Source: Pseudomonadota bacterium (lineage in GTDB: Bacteria; Pseudomonadota; Gammaproteobacteria; Xanthomonadales; Ahniellaceae). Taken from it: 64,000 nt of DNA. Shown here one piece after another: positions 45,044 to 53,366 of this stretch. The stretch lies in assembly GCA_022843465.1 (NCBI GenBank), contig JALHNO010000003.1, forward strand, positions 62,001 through 126,000. Reading direction: 5' to 3'. The position numbers and the translations under genes were made by a program. A model generated the notes under the pieces. It searched no databases. It had not been told where the DNA came from and saw nothing but the letters and a program-made list of their open reading frames with translations. Each line of letters begins with the position of its first letter. Positions within the stretch are counted from its first letter, which is position 1.

Positions 45044-45562
45044 TCAGTCCATCCAGTGCGCGAACGCCGCAGGTTCCGACTCCAGATCCGGTACCTGGTC
45101 GAGCACAGACTTCGGACCGCCGTAGCGCGCGTACAGCGCGACGTGCGCGGCCAGCGACATCGGCCCATCGCGGTGATAGTAGTCGCTGACCCAGGACAGC
45201 AGGAACGCCAGTCGCTGGTCCTGATCGGACTTGGAGGCGTACTTGTGCGGTTCCCAGGGACGCTTGCGGCAATGGGCGAGACACGCCGCCTCACCCGGGT
45301 TCAGGAACACCAGGCGCGGCGCGTAGGTCAGCGACGCGGCGATCAGATTCGCATAACAACCTTCGATCAGCCAAGACGGGTTCTGCGCGCAGAAGGCATC
45401 GACATCCTGTTCCGCTGCCGCAGGCGGCCGCGCCACACCTGCCTGCTGCGGCTCCCAGGCCACGGTGTCCAGGTCGAGCACGGGCGCACCCGAACGTGTG
45501 GCCAGCCAGCGCGCCAGCGTGGACTTTCCCGAGCCCGAATTTCCGAGGATGGCGATGCGCAT
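45044..45562 (-). CDS. P-loop NTPase, FlaR/adenylate-kinase-like
   Basis: A 172-residue protein starting MRIAILGNSGSGKSTLARWL, with the Walker A motif at about 7-15. LDLDTVAW follows, then WLIEGCYANL, the pattern of the small kinase-like family that includes FlaR. The second half has RKRPWEPHKYASKSDQD. The substrate is unknown. It lies 46 bp downstream of the GrpB-family gene on the same strand, so the two may be an operon. Confidence 0.7.
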   Translation of the reverse strand: MRIAILGNSGSGKSTLARWLATRSGAPVLDLDTVAWEPQQAGVARPPAAAEQDVDAFCAQNPSWLIEGCYANLIAASLTYAPRLVFLNPGEAACLAHCRKRPWEPHKYASKSDQDQRLAFLLSWVSDYYHRDGPMSLAAHVALYARYGGPKSVLDQVPDLESEPAAFAHWMD

Positions 45563-45608
45563 GTTGATTCCGTTCCAGGGGCAGTGATTCAGGTCAACAA
45601 ACCTGACG

Positions 45609-46136
45609 TCAGACGGGCTTTGCGGCCGCCGATCCGAGCGACGCCAGCACCGCCTCGATGAAGGGCCCCTTCGCCGCGGTGTAGGCGGACTTGTCACCGG
45701 CAAAGCGCTCGGCGAGTTCCAGTTTTAATGTCTGGTACTCGCTGCGGAGCTGCACATCGGAGCGCAGCAGATCGCGGAAGGCGAGTTGTGCGCGCCAGAA
45801 TTCCGAGTGCAGTTCGACAGCATGAAGATGAATGCGCGGCATGGTCGTGGCGGGCCGGACAAAATAGCGGCGCATCGGAAGTTCGGATTCATACCTGGAG
45901 ACATAGTCGTACCCGAGCGCGCCGATTGCTTCGATGCGCGACTCCACATCACCCAGGCTCGGCGCCCCCAGCAACACATCGATGACCGGCTTGGCCACCA
46001 GTCCTGGCACCGAGGTGCTGCCGATGTGCTCGATCTCCACGGGCAACGCTACGAATACGGTACGCAGCTCGTGGCGAAGTTCCTGGTAATGCCGAGGCCA
46101 GCTTGCGGAGTAGGGGCTGAGCAGTGACTTGGACAT
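45609..46136 (-). CDS. GrpB-family (UPF0157) nucleotidyltransferase-like protein
   Basis: A 175-residue protein with SPYSASWPRHYQELRHEL at the start and VEIEHIGSTSVPGLVAKPVIDVLLG, the GrpB signature (GST then a KPxIDxxxG block). This fold belongs to the polymerase-beta nucleotidyltransferase group; in some bacteria it is fused to dephospho-CoA kinase. Here a separate P-loop kinase-like gene follows. Biological role unknown. Confidence 0.85.
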   Translation of the reverse strand: MSKSLLSPYSASWPRHYQELRHELRTVFVALPVEIEHIGSTSVPGLVAKPVIDVLLGAPSLGDVESRIEAIGALGYDYVSRYESELPMRRYFVRPATTMPRIHLHAVELHSEFWRAQLAFRDLLRSDVQLRSEYQTLKLELAERFAGDKSAYTAAKGPFIEAVLASLGSAAAKPV

Positions 46137-46157
46137 GGTCCTGGCCGAGTACATCGA

Positions 46158-46565
46158 TCAGCTGGAGGCAGGCGCGTCGAACGCGCGCAGCTGGATGATA
46201 TTGCCTTCGACATCGCAGGCATTGCGTATGCTGAAGCCCGGGCCATCCCAGACCGAGCCGAACAGGCGGCCACCCAGCTCGGCGGCAAGGGCTTCAGCGC
46301 CAGAAAGACTCGGCACTGTGAAGTAGGGCTTGATGGCCTGCTCCTCGCGCAGCTCGGGTGGCACCGCAATCACGATGCCTTCGGCGATGTGGGGCGGAAT
46401 CGCATGAAGGATCAGCTGGCAATCTGCTGATTCAAGAATATGATGTTCGCCATCGGACAGCAGTACGCGCATTCCGAGCAGGCGCTGATAGAACGTGGAC
46501 ATAGGTTGCAGATTCTTGGCGTAGATCAGCACTCCGGCACGGCTGGGGCCCGGCTTCGGACTCAT
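46158..46565 (-). CDS. VOC-superfamily protein
   Basis: A 135-residue glyoxalase/bleomycin-resistance-fold protein: LIYAKNLQPMSTFYQRLLGMRV at the start of the first half, LQLILHAIP-like strand text, and the second half ending FSIRNACDVEGNIIQLRAF. The usual metal ligands are only partly clear, so enzymatic activity is uncertain. The ATG at 46563-46565 fits the family start. It lies 21 bp from the GrpB-family gene on the same strand. Confidence 0.8.
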   Translation of the reverse strand: MSPKPGPSRAGVLIYAKNLQPMSTFYQRLLGMRVLLSDGEHHILESADCQLILHAIPPHIAEGIVIAVPPELREEQAIKPYFTVPSLSGAEALAAELGGRLFGSVWDGPGFSIRNACDVEGNIIQLRAFDAPASS

Positions 46566-46992
46566 GGGGAGGGCTTCCTGTATTCGGGAGGGGGCAGATA
46601 GTGCAGAGGCACGCCGAAGCGCCGCGTGCAGATCGGCATTGTAGGCAAACTTGCCCGTGAAGTGCTCAACCGTACGCGAGGCAGTTGCCGACACAAGCGG
46701 TCTCACGCTCGAGCCTTGGCAACAACCACGCCACTTGCATCATCCGAGGTCCGATGACTGCAGAGAACAGGCCGATTCAGGCGTGCGGATGGTCGGCCGT
46801 CCACTGGGGGCAGGCGCAAACGGCCTCGGGTGAACGCCTGTCCGAGCCCGCATTGCTCCGTCGCCCTGCGCCAGGATTCGGGATCGCCGACTGAGCCGCG
46901 ATGAGCAGTCCGAATCCGGCGAGCACGCGAATGATGGGGCTGGTTCAATGCCGCCCACAACGACTCATCGCAGCCCGCATCAGGAGACCTCA
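46566..46992. other. Non-coding gap between divergent VOC and DUF1203 genes
   Basis: A 427-bp stretch with the promoters of two divergent genes. I see short open frames in several registers but none with a ribosome site or family likeness, no palindromic repeat of the kinds found nearby, and no tRNA-like fold. A GGAGA site ahead of 46993 belongs to the DUF1203 gene. Confidence 0.4.
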
Positions 46993-47457
46993 ATGAAACT
47001 TGCTGTTCGCGGTATTCCCACCAATGCGGTGGAGCGACTTCGCGCTGGCGGCCTGGACGCCAATGGACAGCCAGCGCTGGTTGCGATCGCTGAAGGCTCG
47101 CGCAATCCCTGTCGTCATTGTCTGCAATTGATCGCCGAGGGCGAGGAAATGCTGGTGCTCAGTTACCGTCCGTTTGCGCACGCACAGCCCTACGCAGAGA
47201 CCGGTCCGATCTTTCTGCACAGGCAGGATTGCCCGCGTTACGAGGCATCGCAACTGCCTGTGTGGATCGCGCAGATGACGCCGGCCATCATCCGCGGCTA
47301 TGACCGCAACGACTGGATCAAATACGAGACGGGCGCGGTGGTCTCCGGTAACGAACTGGGCGTCGAGAGCGAGAAAATCCTGGCTGATGGCACGACGGCG
47401 TACGTGCACATCCGATCACGGTTCAACTGCTTCCAGTGCCGAGTCGAACGCGCGTAG
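46993..47457 (+). CDS. DUF1203-family protein
   Basis: A 154-residue protein with the family features NPCRHCLQLIAEGEEMLVLSY (CxxC at about 38-41), PYAETGPIFLH, and a CFQCRVER ending. Cys and His clusters could bind a metal. Function unknown. A CAGGAGACC site precedes the ATG. Its TAG stop directly abuts the 74-bp tandem array; the first base of the array is the last base of the stop codon. Confidence 0.8.
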   Translation: MKLAVRGIPTNAVERLRAGGLDANGQPALVAIAEGSRNPCRHCLQLIAEGEEMLVLSYRPFAHAQPYAETGPIFLHRQDCPRYEASQLPVWIAQMTPAIIRGYDRNDWIKYETGAVVSGNELGVESEKILADGTTAYVHIRSRFNCFQCRVERA

Positions 47458-47678
47458 GAGCGCCCTGGGGGCGCGACCGTTGAGGCAAGCTTGCGGGACC
47501 ACGGTCGGCGCGCCTCGGGCCTCCCACGCAGGAGCGTCCGAGGGGCGCGACCGTTGAGGCAAACCTGCGGGACCACGGTCGGCCCGCCTCGGGCCTCCCA
47601 CGCAGGAGCGCCCTGGGGGCGCGACCGTTGAGGCAAGCTTGCGGGACCACGGTCGGCCCGCTTCGGGCCTCCCACGTC
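47457..47678. repeat. Tandem array, 74-bp period, three copies
   Basis: Units start with GGAGCG at 47457, 47531 and 47605, exactly 74 bp apart. Each holds GGAGCGCCCTGGGGGCGCGA and ACCACGGTCGGCCCGC followed by TTCGGGCCTCCCACG. The reverse complement of a unit aligns over about 69 bp with the 98-bp unit at 36.1-36.8 kb, so the two arrays share one element in opposite orientation. It lies between the DUF1203 gene and a convergent serine hydrolase gene. Confidence 0.93.
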
Positions 47679-47737
47679 GGGCCCGTCGCAAGCCTGCGCA
47701 CCTGCGGCGCCGCCGATGCGATGCGCTGCCGGTTGCC

Positions 47738-48877
47738 TCAATCGTTTCGGGCTTTCAGGTCCCATTGTCTGTGCAGAAAATTGGCAATGGCGAAGCAGCC
47801 AGGAATGTCCTTGTTGGACAGCACGATGATGGTCTCGGCGGTCTCGGGGTAGGTGCGGACATCGGTACAGATACCATCTGCGCTGCCGCCATGGCCCCAG
47901 CGGAATTCTCGCGAGGTGTAGCCCGGTCCGTAGCCTGTGGCGAAAAATCCCAGGCCCATGAACTCGTGGTGCGGCCTGATCGCATCAGCGAACAGTGGCG
48001 CGGAAACCAGTGCTCCGCTGCGCAGCGATTCGACGAAGCGCAACATGTCTGCTGCCGTCGACACCTGGCCGCCAGCCGGGAAGCCGCGTGCGGGCAGGGT
48101 CTCGCAATTGCGCAAGGACTTGTCATTCACCTGTGCGTAGCCGGCGGCGATGTCAGCAGCCGGATCCGTGCAATCGGCAAATCCGGTTCGGGTCATTCCG
48201 GCAGGCTCAAACACGTGCTGTTTCAGGTAGGACTCGAAATCCTTGCCGGAAAGCACTTCGACCATTCGACCCAGTACAACGAAGCTGAAGTTCCCGTACT
48301 CCTGTTGTGCGCCAGGTTCGAACGCGGGCGCACGGTCGTGGTGCAGGGCCAGCATTTGGGCGACGCTGCGCGCGCTCGTCCGGTTGCGGGCGTTCTCCAG
48401 CCCAAAGAGGTCGATATCGCCGGCGCCGGAAGTATGGGTCAGCAGATGGCGCACCGTGACCTTGGCTGCAAACTCCTTGTTCGGGTAGTCCGCCAGCACT
48501 TCGCCGACGGTGGTGTCGAGCGTCAGCTTGCCGCGCGCAATCTGTTGCAGGACTGCGGTGCTGGTGAACATCTTGCCGGCTGAGGCCAGGTTGAAGCGGG
48601 TCCCGGTGTCGACGACCGCTTCTTCCTCTGCGTCGATCAATCCGTAGGCTTTCTCGAAAATCACCTTGCCTTCGCTGGCAACCAGTACCACACCGGAGAA
48701 CCGCTCTGCCTCGACAAGTCCAAGCGCGAATCCGTCCAGTGCTGCCAGTTCGACGGCGCTGGCGACGTACTTCTTGCTCGCTACCGGGTGATCGGCGGCA
48801 AGTGCGATGGGCGTGATGATGAATACCGCGATGCAGATCGCCAGTCCCCAGAACAGCATAGACACAGACGATTTCAT
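47738..48877 (-). CDS. Serine hydrolase, class C beta-lactamase/esterase family, exported
   Basis: A 379-residue protein with a signal peptide at about 1-27 (ending PIALA). The SxxK motif is at Ser99-Lys102 (NLASAGKMF), YxN at 194-196 (YGNFS), and HGG takes the KTG place in RWGHGGSADG. The three motifs are intact, so it should be active on esters or peptides; family members range from D-alanyl peptidases to esterases, and resistance to beta-lactams should not be assumed. It is convergent with the 74-bp array. Confidence 0.85.
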   Translation of the reverse strand: MKSSVSMLFWGLAICIAVFIITPIALAADHPVASKKYVASAVELAALDGFALGLVEAERFSGVVLVASEGKVIFEKAYGLIDAEEEAVVDTGTRFNLASAGKMFTSTAVLQQIARGKLTLDTTVGEVLADYPNKEFAAKVTVRHLLTHTSGAGDIDLFGLENARNRTSARSVAQMLALHHDRAPAFEPGAQQEYGNFSFVVLGRMVEVLSGKDFESYLKQHVFEPAGMTRTGFADCTDPAADIAAGYAQVNDKSLRNCETLPARGFPAGGQVSTAADMLRFVESLRSGALVSAPLFADAIRPHHEFMGLGFFATGYGPGYTSREFRWGHGGSADGICTDVRTYPETAETIIVLSNKDIPGCFAIANFLHRQWDLKARND

Positions 48878-48952
48878 GGATTTCCTTTGGAATACAGACC
48901 GAAGAGCTGGTATGGAGCGCAGCGCCGACAGGCGGCGCGCACGACCGGGTTT

Positions 48953-49639
48953 TCAGGAGGGAGGCCGCTTGCCGCGCGCCTCAAGGACCAGCGCCGCATA
49001 CATGATCAGCAGCACCGGCAAGGCCAGCATCGAAAGCGAGGACAGCGCCACCACGATGGCATACGAAGTATCGGCCGGCGATCGGTTCTCTGGCGCAATG
49101 CCGGCCATGATCGCGAAGGCGGCATGCTCAAGATTCAGGAACATCAGGGCGACAATGATCAGGGCAATCGGCAGCAGGGTGCCGACCATCACCTCGACCA
49201 TCGAGAGTTGCGCCGAACGCGACAGGAAACGCACCAGCAGGGCCACGCGCCAACTGGCGACGATGGCAAGAAACCAGGCATTGGTCGATTGCGCGGCAGC
49301 GAGCGACATGAAGCGCTCGACCGGTATTGCATACAGCAGGGCCGGTGGCGAGCACAGCGTGACAAAGATCAGCACGTTGCGCAGCGACCAGCGCGCAGGC
49401 CGCAGCGGATACAGCAGAATCCACAGCAGCAGCGCCAACACCAGAACATAGATCAGCGAGCCCAGACCGAGATGCTGCGCCAGATGGGCCTTTGGATTGT
49501 CCCAGTAGCGGCCGATGCCGGTGAGCCAGGTCACGATCAGCCCAAAACCGAGAAACCATTGCCAATGCTGGTGAATCGCCGGGCTGGGCCTGCGGAAGCT
49601 CAGCATCCGCAGCGTGTCGGCAATCACCTGTCGCAACAT
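48953..49639 (-). CDS. Polytopic membrane protein of unknown function
   Basis: A 228-residue protein with about six hydrophobic helices. Its first loop has GIGRYWDNPKAHLAQHLGLGSL, a pattern seen in an uncharacterised membrane family. A GAGGAAAG site precedes the ATG. It lies 75 bp upstream of the serine hydrolase gene on the same strand and 35 bp downstream of a VOC gene. Function unknown. Confidence 0.6.
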   Translation of the reverse strand: MLRQVIADTLRMLSFRRPSPAIHQHWQWFLGFGLIVTWLTGIGRYWDNPKAHLAQHLGLGSLIYVLVLALLLWILLYPLRPARWSLRNVLIFVTLCSPPALLYAIPVERFMSLAAAQSTNAWFLAIVASWRVALLVRFLSRSAQLSMVEVMVGTLLPIALIIVALMFLNLEHAAFAIMAGIAPENRSPADTSYAIVVALSSLSMLALPVLLIMYAALVLEARGKRPPS

Positions 49640-49674
49640 GAGTGGTCTTTCCTCGGGCGGCTTCTGGGGGCGGG

Positions 49675-50046
49675 TCAGCGGTGCTGGTCGAACAGGATCG
49701 GATTGCCATCGGGATCATGGACCACAAAACTTGCCGGCCCGCTGGTGGATTCATCGGCCTCGGTCTCCAGTGTGATGCCCTGATCCTTCAAGCGGCGCTG
49801 GATGGTGCGGACATCATCGAACTCCGGCATTTCCTTGGCGTCACTGTCCCAACCCGGATTGAAGGTGAGCAGGTTCTTGTCGAACATGCCCTGGAACAAT
49901 CCGATCAGGCTGCTGCCATGCTTCATGATCAGCCAGCCCTGTTCCTGGTTGCCGCCAAACACCGTGAAGCCGAGGATCTCATAAAAGGTACGCGATGCCT
50001 GGATGTCCTTCACGGTCAGACTGATCGAAAACGCACCGAGCTTCAT
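49675..50046 (-). CDS. VOC-superfamily protein (glyoxalase-like)
   Basis: A 123-residue protein with FSISLTVKDIQASRTFYEIL, a GGNQEQGWLIMKHG strand pair, and the C-terminal SFVVHDPDGNPILFDQHR, the PDGNxxxF pattern of stand-alone VOC proteins. The substrate is unknown. CAGGAGGAA precedes the ATG at 50044-50046, so the longer upstream frame is rejected. Confidence 0.87.
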   Translation of the reverse strand: MKLGAFSISLTVKDIQASRTFYEILGFTVFGGNQEQGWLIMKHGSSLIGLFQGMFDKNLLTFNPGWDSDAKEMPEFDDVRTIQRRLKDQGITLETEADESTSGPASFVVHDPDGNPILFDQHR

Positions 50047-50232
50047 GGCGATTCCTCCTGTGGTTGGGCTGCCGACAATAGCCTCTGCGCACGCCTCTGC
50101 CGGGTTGCCTTCTCGCCCAGACACAGTCGCAGTCCGGATTGCGCTATTGCATCTGCAGTGTACTGCGCACCGCCCGCGCCACCAGAGCTGCGCTGGCGTG
50201 AGGTGTGCCCGAACCGCGGGATCGGGCGATCG

Positions 50233-50652
50233 TTACGACAGCAGATCCTGCATCAGCAGCCACGCCCAGTACACCGCGATAAGCATCTGTACGGCAAATG
50301 CGGCAAACCGCAGGCTGACGGCCGCCGCGCTCTGCGAAGCGAGATGGAATCCGGTCTGGACCAGTCTGGCGCCCAGCACCACGTAGGCGAGTGGGTCGGT
50401 AAGTGCGTTCTGGCCCGTGACCAGTGCCACCAGCATCAGCCCGCCAAAGACGGGCAGGCCCTCCAGGCAATTGGCATGCGCGCGGGCCAGGCGTTGCATG
50501 AACGGTGACAGGTTGCCATTGTCCGGCACGAAGCCATTGGGTGCGATCTGTCCGGTCAATACCATCCAGCTGCGGATGCTCTCCATCAGCAGCAGCAGGA
50601 CCAGCGTCCAACAGATGAATCCAGTGAGTGCGATCGCAGTATTTGTGCTCAT
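50233..50652 (-). CDS. MAPEG-family membrane protein
   Basis: A 139-residue protein with four helices and the family motif RLARAHANCLEGLPVFGGLML (RAxxNxxE). The MAPEG fold is known from membrane glutathione transferases and eicosanoid enzymes; bacterial members are mostly uncharacterised. The ATG at 50650-50652 is chosen; a GTG three codons upstream (50661) is possible. Confidence 0.82.
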   Translation of the reverse strand: MSTNTAIALTGFICWTLVLLLLMESIRSWMVLTGQIAPNGFVPDNGNLSPFMQRLARAHANCLEGLPVFGGLMLVALVTGQNALTDPLAYVVLGARLVQTGFHLASQSAAAVSLRFAAFAVQMLIAVYWAWLLMQDLLS

Positions 50653-50732
50653 GTGTGTCACCGTATGCGGTTTTCCGGTGCCGGGCGTGCGGTCCGGAGC
50701 GGGTGTGTGAAGGCGCGATCAGACGGCTATGC

Positions 50733-51116
50733 TCAGGTCATGCGCTCGACCAGATGGCGACGGTTTTCCCTGGGTTCGAACGGCTCGGGCCAGTACTCGA
50801 CCAGTCGACTGATCCGCCCCTGCGCGATCGTGAAAAACGAGATCGGCTCGGCCGATTGCACGCCATCGGTCAGACTGACCTGGGTGACCACGCGCTCGCC
50901 CTGGGCCAGCAACCGGTTGATCTGGAACTGCCATTGCCCGTTCGTCGGATATTCGCTGTTCACCCGTGCGAAATTTTCTGCGCCGCGGATGCGCTCGCCG
51001 GACTGTGGCCACTCCAGCACGAAATCCGCCGCCAGCACTGATCGCACCAGGGCAAAATCATTGCCGGCCATCAGTCGCCAGAATTGCCTTACTACGGCTT
51101 CAGGGTCCGTGCTCAT
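50733..51116 (-). CDS. NTF2-like / SnoaL-type protein
   Basis: A 127-residue single-domain protein of the NTF2-like cone fold: AVVRQFWRLMAGNDFALVRSVLAADFVLEWPQSGERI, and SFFTIAQGRISRLVEYW. The fold is used for small enzymes and binding proteins, so no reaction can be assigned. It is followed downstream by the MAPEG gene on the same strand. Confidence 0.78.
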   Translation of the reverse strand: MSTDPEAVVRQFWRLMAGNDFALVRSVLAADFVLEWPQSGERIRGAENFARVNSEYPTNGQWQFQINRLLAQGERVVTQVSLTDGVQSAEPISFFTIAQGRISRLVEYWPEPFEPRENRRHLVERMT

Positions 51117-51227
51117 GGTCGGTTTGGGTTCCGTGGGTTTGCTTGATTACTTGACGTACCGCCTTGTCCACGGCCCAAACATGCGCGGGGCGCCTGCTTT
51201 GGAGCAGACATGGCAGAGCAGTCGGAC

Positions 51228-51345
51228 GTAGGGCACAATATTATTGCGCCGGATTCAGTACTCGGTGCCGTAGGCCGACGCAATGCAGCTTGCGCGGGTG
51301 GGGCGCCGATACGGCGCAGTGCCCTTCGGTTACTGCGCCCTACGG
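51228..51345. repeat. Dispersed palindromic element, copy 3, with inverted ends
   Basis: Starts CGTAGGGCACAATATTATTG and ends TACTGCGCCCTACGG. The outer ends CGTAGGGC and GCCCTACG are inverted repeats, which makes this the most complete copy (about 118 bp). The inner part shares ATTGCGCCGGATT with copies 1 and 2. The shape fits a miniature inverted-repeat element or a paired REP unit. Confidence 0.75.
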
Positions 51346-51362
51346 TCTGTTGGCGCCGCAGT

Positions 51363-52403
51363 TCAGCCGAGCTTGAAGTTGATCGTGGTGCGCGCCCGCG
51401 CTTCGACGACTTCGCCGTCACGTTCGCCGGGCTTGAATTTCCAGCGCGACAATGCGCGCACCGCAGCGCGATCGAAGATTCCTTCGGGTTGCGCGCGGAC
51501 CACTTCGATCTCGCTGGCAACGCCATTGGTACCGACGACAAATTGCAACTCGACCCAGCCCTCGGCTCGGCGCTTCTTGGCCGCGGCTGGATACTCGGGC
51601 GCGAACTTGACCAGTGGGACTGGGTCGCTGCTGACCCCACCCGCTCGCGTGCTGGCGTTTGCGACCGCGGTCGGAATTGCCGGTGGCGCCGGGACCGGCG
51701 TTGTTGGCGGCGATTCGACCGGCGCGCGTGGCGCATCGTCCGCGGCAGCTTGTCTGCTGCCGGCAGTTGCTGCGCTGGCGATCGCGTCGCGTGCTGCTGT
51801 CGGCTGCGCAACCGCTTCCTCGCGCGGAGCGGCCGAGGTCAGTGCAGAGGCTGGTGCAGGAACGACTGCCGTTGGCGCGCTGCTGGCCACAAGCGCTGGC
51901 TCAGGTTGCCGACTGGCAATCTCGAGGCGGCGCTGCAGGTTCTGCACGATCAGGGAATCCGGACTCGCCGCGGCCAGCAGATCCATGACGCGCTGCGCCT
52001 CGGCCAGTTCGCCGGCCTTGATGTCGACTTCGATCGCCGAGGCGGCAATCGGTGTGATGTCGACAATGATCTCATTGGCGCCAGCATTGCGCGGATCAAG
52101 GCGGATCGCCGTCAGTGCATGCTCCAGCGCACTGTCCCCCGCGGGCTTGACGATGCGATTGGCACGAAACGCGGCGTTGGCCTGTGCCAGTGCCGACTGT
52201 GCGGTTTCCGTGGGCGCCACGACGACCGGCGCCGGAGCACTGGCGTCAGCGGCAGCGGTGTCGCCGGGCGCATCGGAGCCAGCGCAGCCGGCCATCGACA
52301 GTGCGCCCAGCAGCAGCCATACGCCAGCGCAGACACGCCAGCGCCGAGGCCGGACGGGATCCGGGCGAGGTCGAAGAAGTAGGCGGCATTCGGCTGTGTT
52401 CAT
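51363..52403 (-). CDS. Lipoprotein with a TonB-like C-terminal domain
   Basis: A 346-residue protein. A basic N-region (RPRPDPVRPRRWR) leads to a hydrophobic stretch and the lipobox SMAGC with Cys40. A helical region follows at about 70-170 (repeat-like, ALAQANAAFRANRI and LAEAQRVMDLLAAASPDSL), then an Ala/Pro-rich spacer at about 180-255, and a TonB C-terminal domain (FAPEYPAAAKKRRAEGWVEL then AVRALSRWKFKPG). TonB proteins normally have a membrane helix, so lipid anchoring is unusual. No ExbB/ExbD genes are nearby. Confidence 0.8.
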   Translation of the reverse strand: MNTAECRLLLRPRPDPVRPRRWRVCAGVWLLLGALSMAGCAGSDAPGDTAAADASAPAPVVVAPTETAQSALAQANAAFRANRIVKPAGDSALEHALTAIRLDPRNAGANEIIVDITPIAASAIEVDIKAGELAEAQRVMDLLAAASPDSLIVQNLQRRLEIASRQPEPALVASSAPTAVVPAPASALTSAAPREEAVAQPTAARDAIASAATAGSRQAAADDAPRAPVESPPTTPVPAPPAIPTAVANASTRAGGVSSDPVPLVKFAPEYPAAAKKRRAEGWVELQFVVGTNGVASEIEVVRAQPEGIFDRAAVRALSRWKFKPGERDGEVVEARARTTINFKLG

Positions 52404-52559
52404 GGCAATCCCGCCTGGCAATGTGAAACGGGCAAATTAGCAGACCATGATGACAAACTACTCAGATGTCACAGTCGCACTGTGCGCTGTGTCGCAGTTT
52501 GGGAATAGCCAAGAATGGGATGAAGCTGCCCGTGGTTGCTGATTGCGCCGGGCAAGGTC

Positions 52560-53366
52560 TCAGGCGAGCTCGGCTTCGAGCGCACCATGAGAGCGCGCCG
52601 CGTTCTGGCGATGGAAGTAGCGCAATTCGAGTTCGCCGCTGAATGATTCGGTGATCGCCGACAGGCTCTCCACCCAGTCGCCATCATTGACGTACCAGAT
52701 GCCATCGATCAGGCGCAGCTCGGGCCGGTGGATATGTCCGCAGACCACCCCATCGAGCCCGCGTCGGCGCGCCTCCGAGACGAGCGCATGGCGGAAGCGT
52801 TCGATATAGCGTTCGGCGCTGCCACTCTGGCGCTTCAGGAAACTGGCCAGCGACCAATACGATTGGCCGCGGCTGCGCCGCCAGCGGTTGGCCAGACGAT
52901 TGCTGCTGAGGATGCGGTAATAGAGCCATTCGCCGAGCCACTCACGGGCGCCGCCATGACGTACCTGGGCGTCGAATTCGTCGCCGTGGGTCACCAGCAG
53001 GCGGCGACCATCGGCCGTGCGGTGGATGGCGCGACGCCGGATATTGACGCCCGGGAGCACCAGACCGCAGAAGCGGCGCAGTTGCCAGTCGTGATTGCCG
53101 GGGATGTAGATCACCTGGGTACCGTGCTGGGCCAGCATCCGGATCGCCTCGATCACGGCGGTCTGCGCCGGGGTCCATGCCAGCCGGCGCTCACTCAGCC
53201 ATTGCAGATCGAAGACATCGCCGACCAGATAGAGCTGTTCGCAGTGCAGCGCCTCGAGAAATTCCGCCAGCGGCTCGGCATGACAATGGCTGGAACCGAG
53301 ATGCAGATCCGAAATGAAGACGGTGCGATGGCGATGCGGCAATTGCACGATGACCGGGCCATTCAT
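52560..53366 (-). CDS. LpxH-like calcineurin-type metallophosphoesterase
   Basis: A 268-residue protein with all metal-binding blocks: VFISDLHLGSS, LVGDVFDLQW, IPGNHD, VTHGDEFDA and GHIHRPEL. It resembles UDP-2,3-diacylglucosamine diphosphatase LpxH but belongs to the longer relatives whose substrate is not established. The ATG at 53364-53366 overlaps the stop of the fused acyltransferase gene by 4 bp, so the two are translated together and probably act in lipid metabolism. Confidence 0.82.
   Translation of the reverse strand: MNGPVIVQLPHRHRTVFISDLHLGSSHCHAEPLAEFLEALHCEQLYLVGDVFDLQWLSERRLAWTPAQTAVIEAIRMLAQHGTQVIYIPGNHDWQLRRFCGLVLPGVNIRRRAIHRTADGRRLLVTHGDEFDAQVRHGGAREWLGEWLYYRILSSNRLANRWRRSRGQSYWSLASFLKRQSGSAERYIERFRHALVSEARRRGLDGVVCGHIHRPELRLIDGIWYVNDGDWVESLSAITESFSGELELRYFHRQNAARSHGALEAELA

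Noticed and set aside
47416-47765. Repeat-like minus-strand peptides over the 74-bp array
   Set aside because: Same cause: tandem GC-rich DNA without stops. Overlaps real genes at both ends.
47738-48877. Beta-lactam resistance gene
   Set aside because: The SxxK/YxN/HGG set only shows the serine-hydrolase fold, which is shared by many esterases and peptidases.
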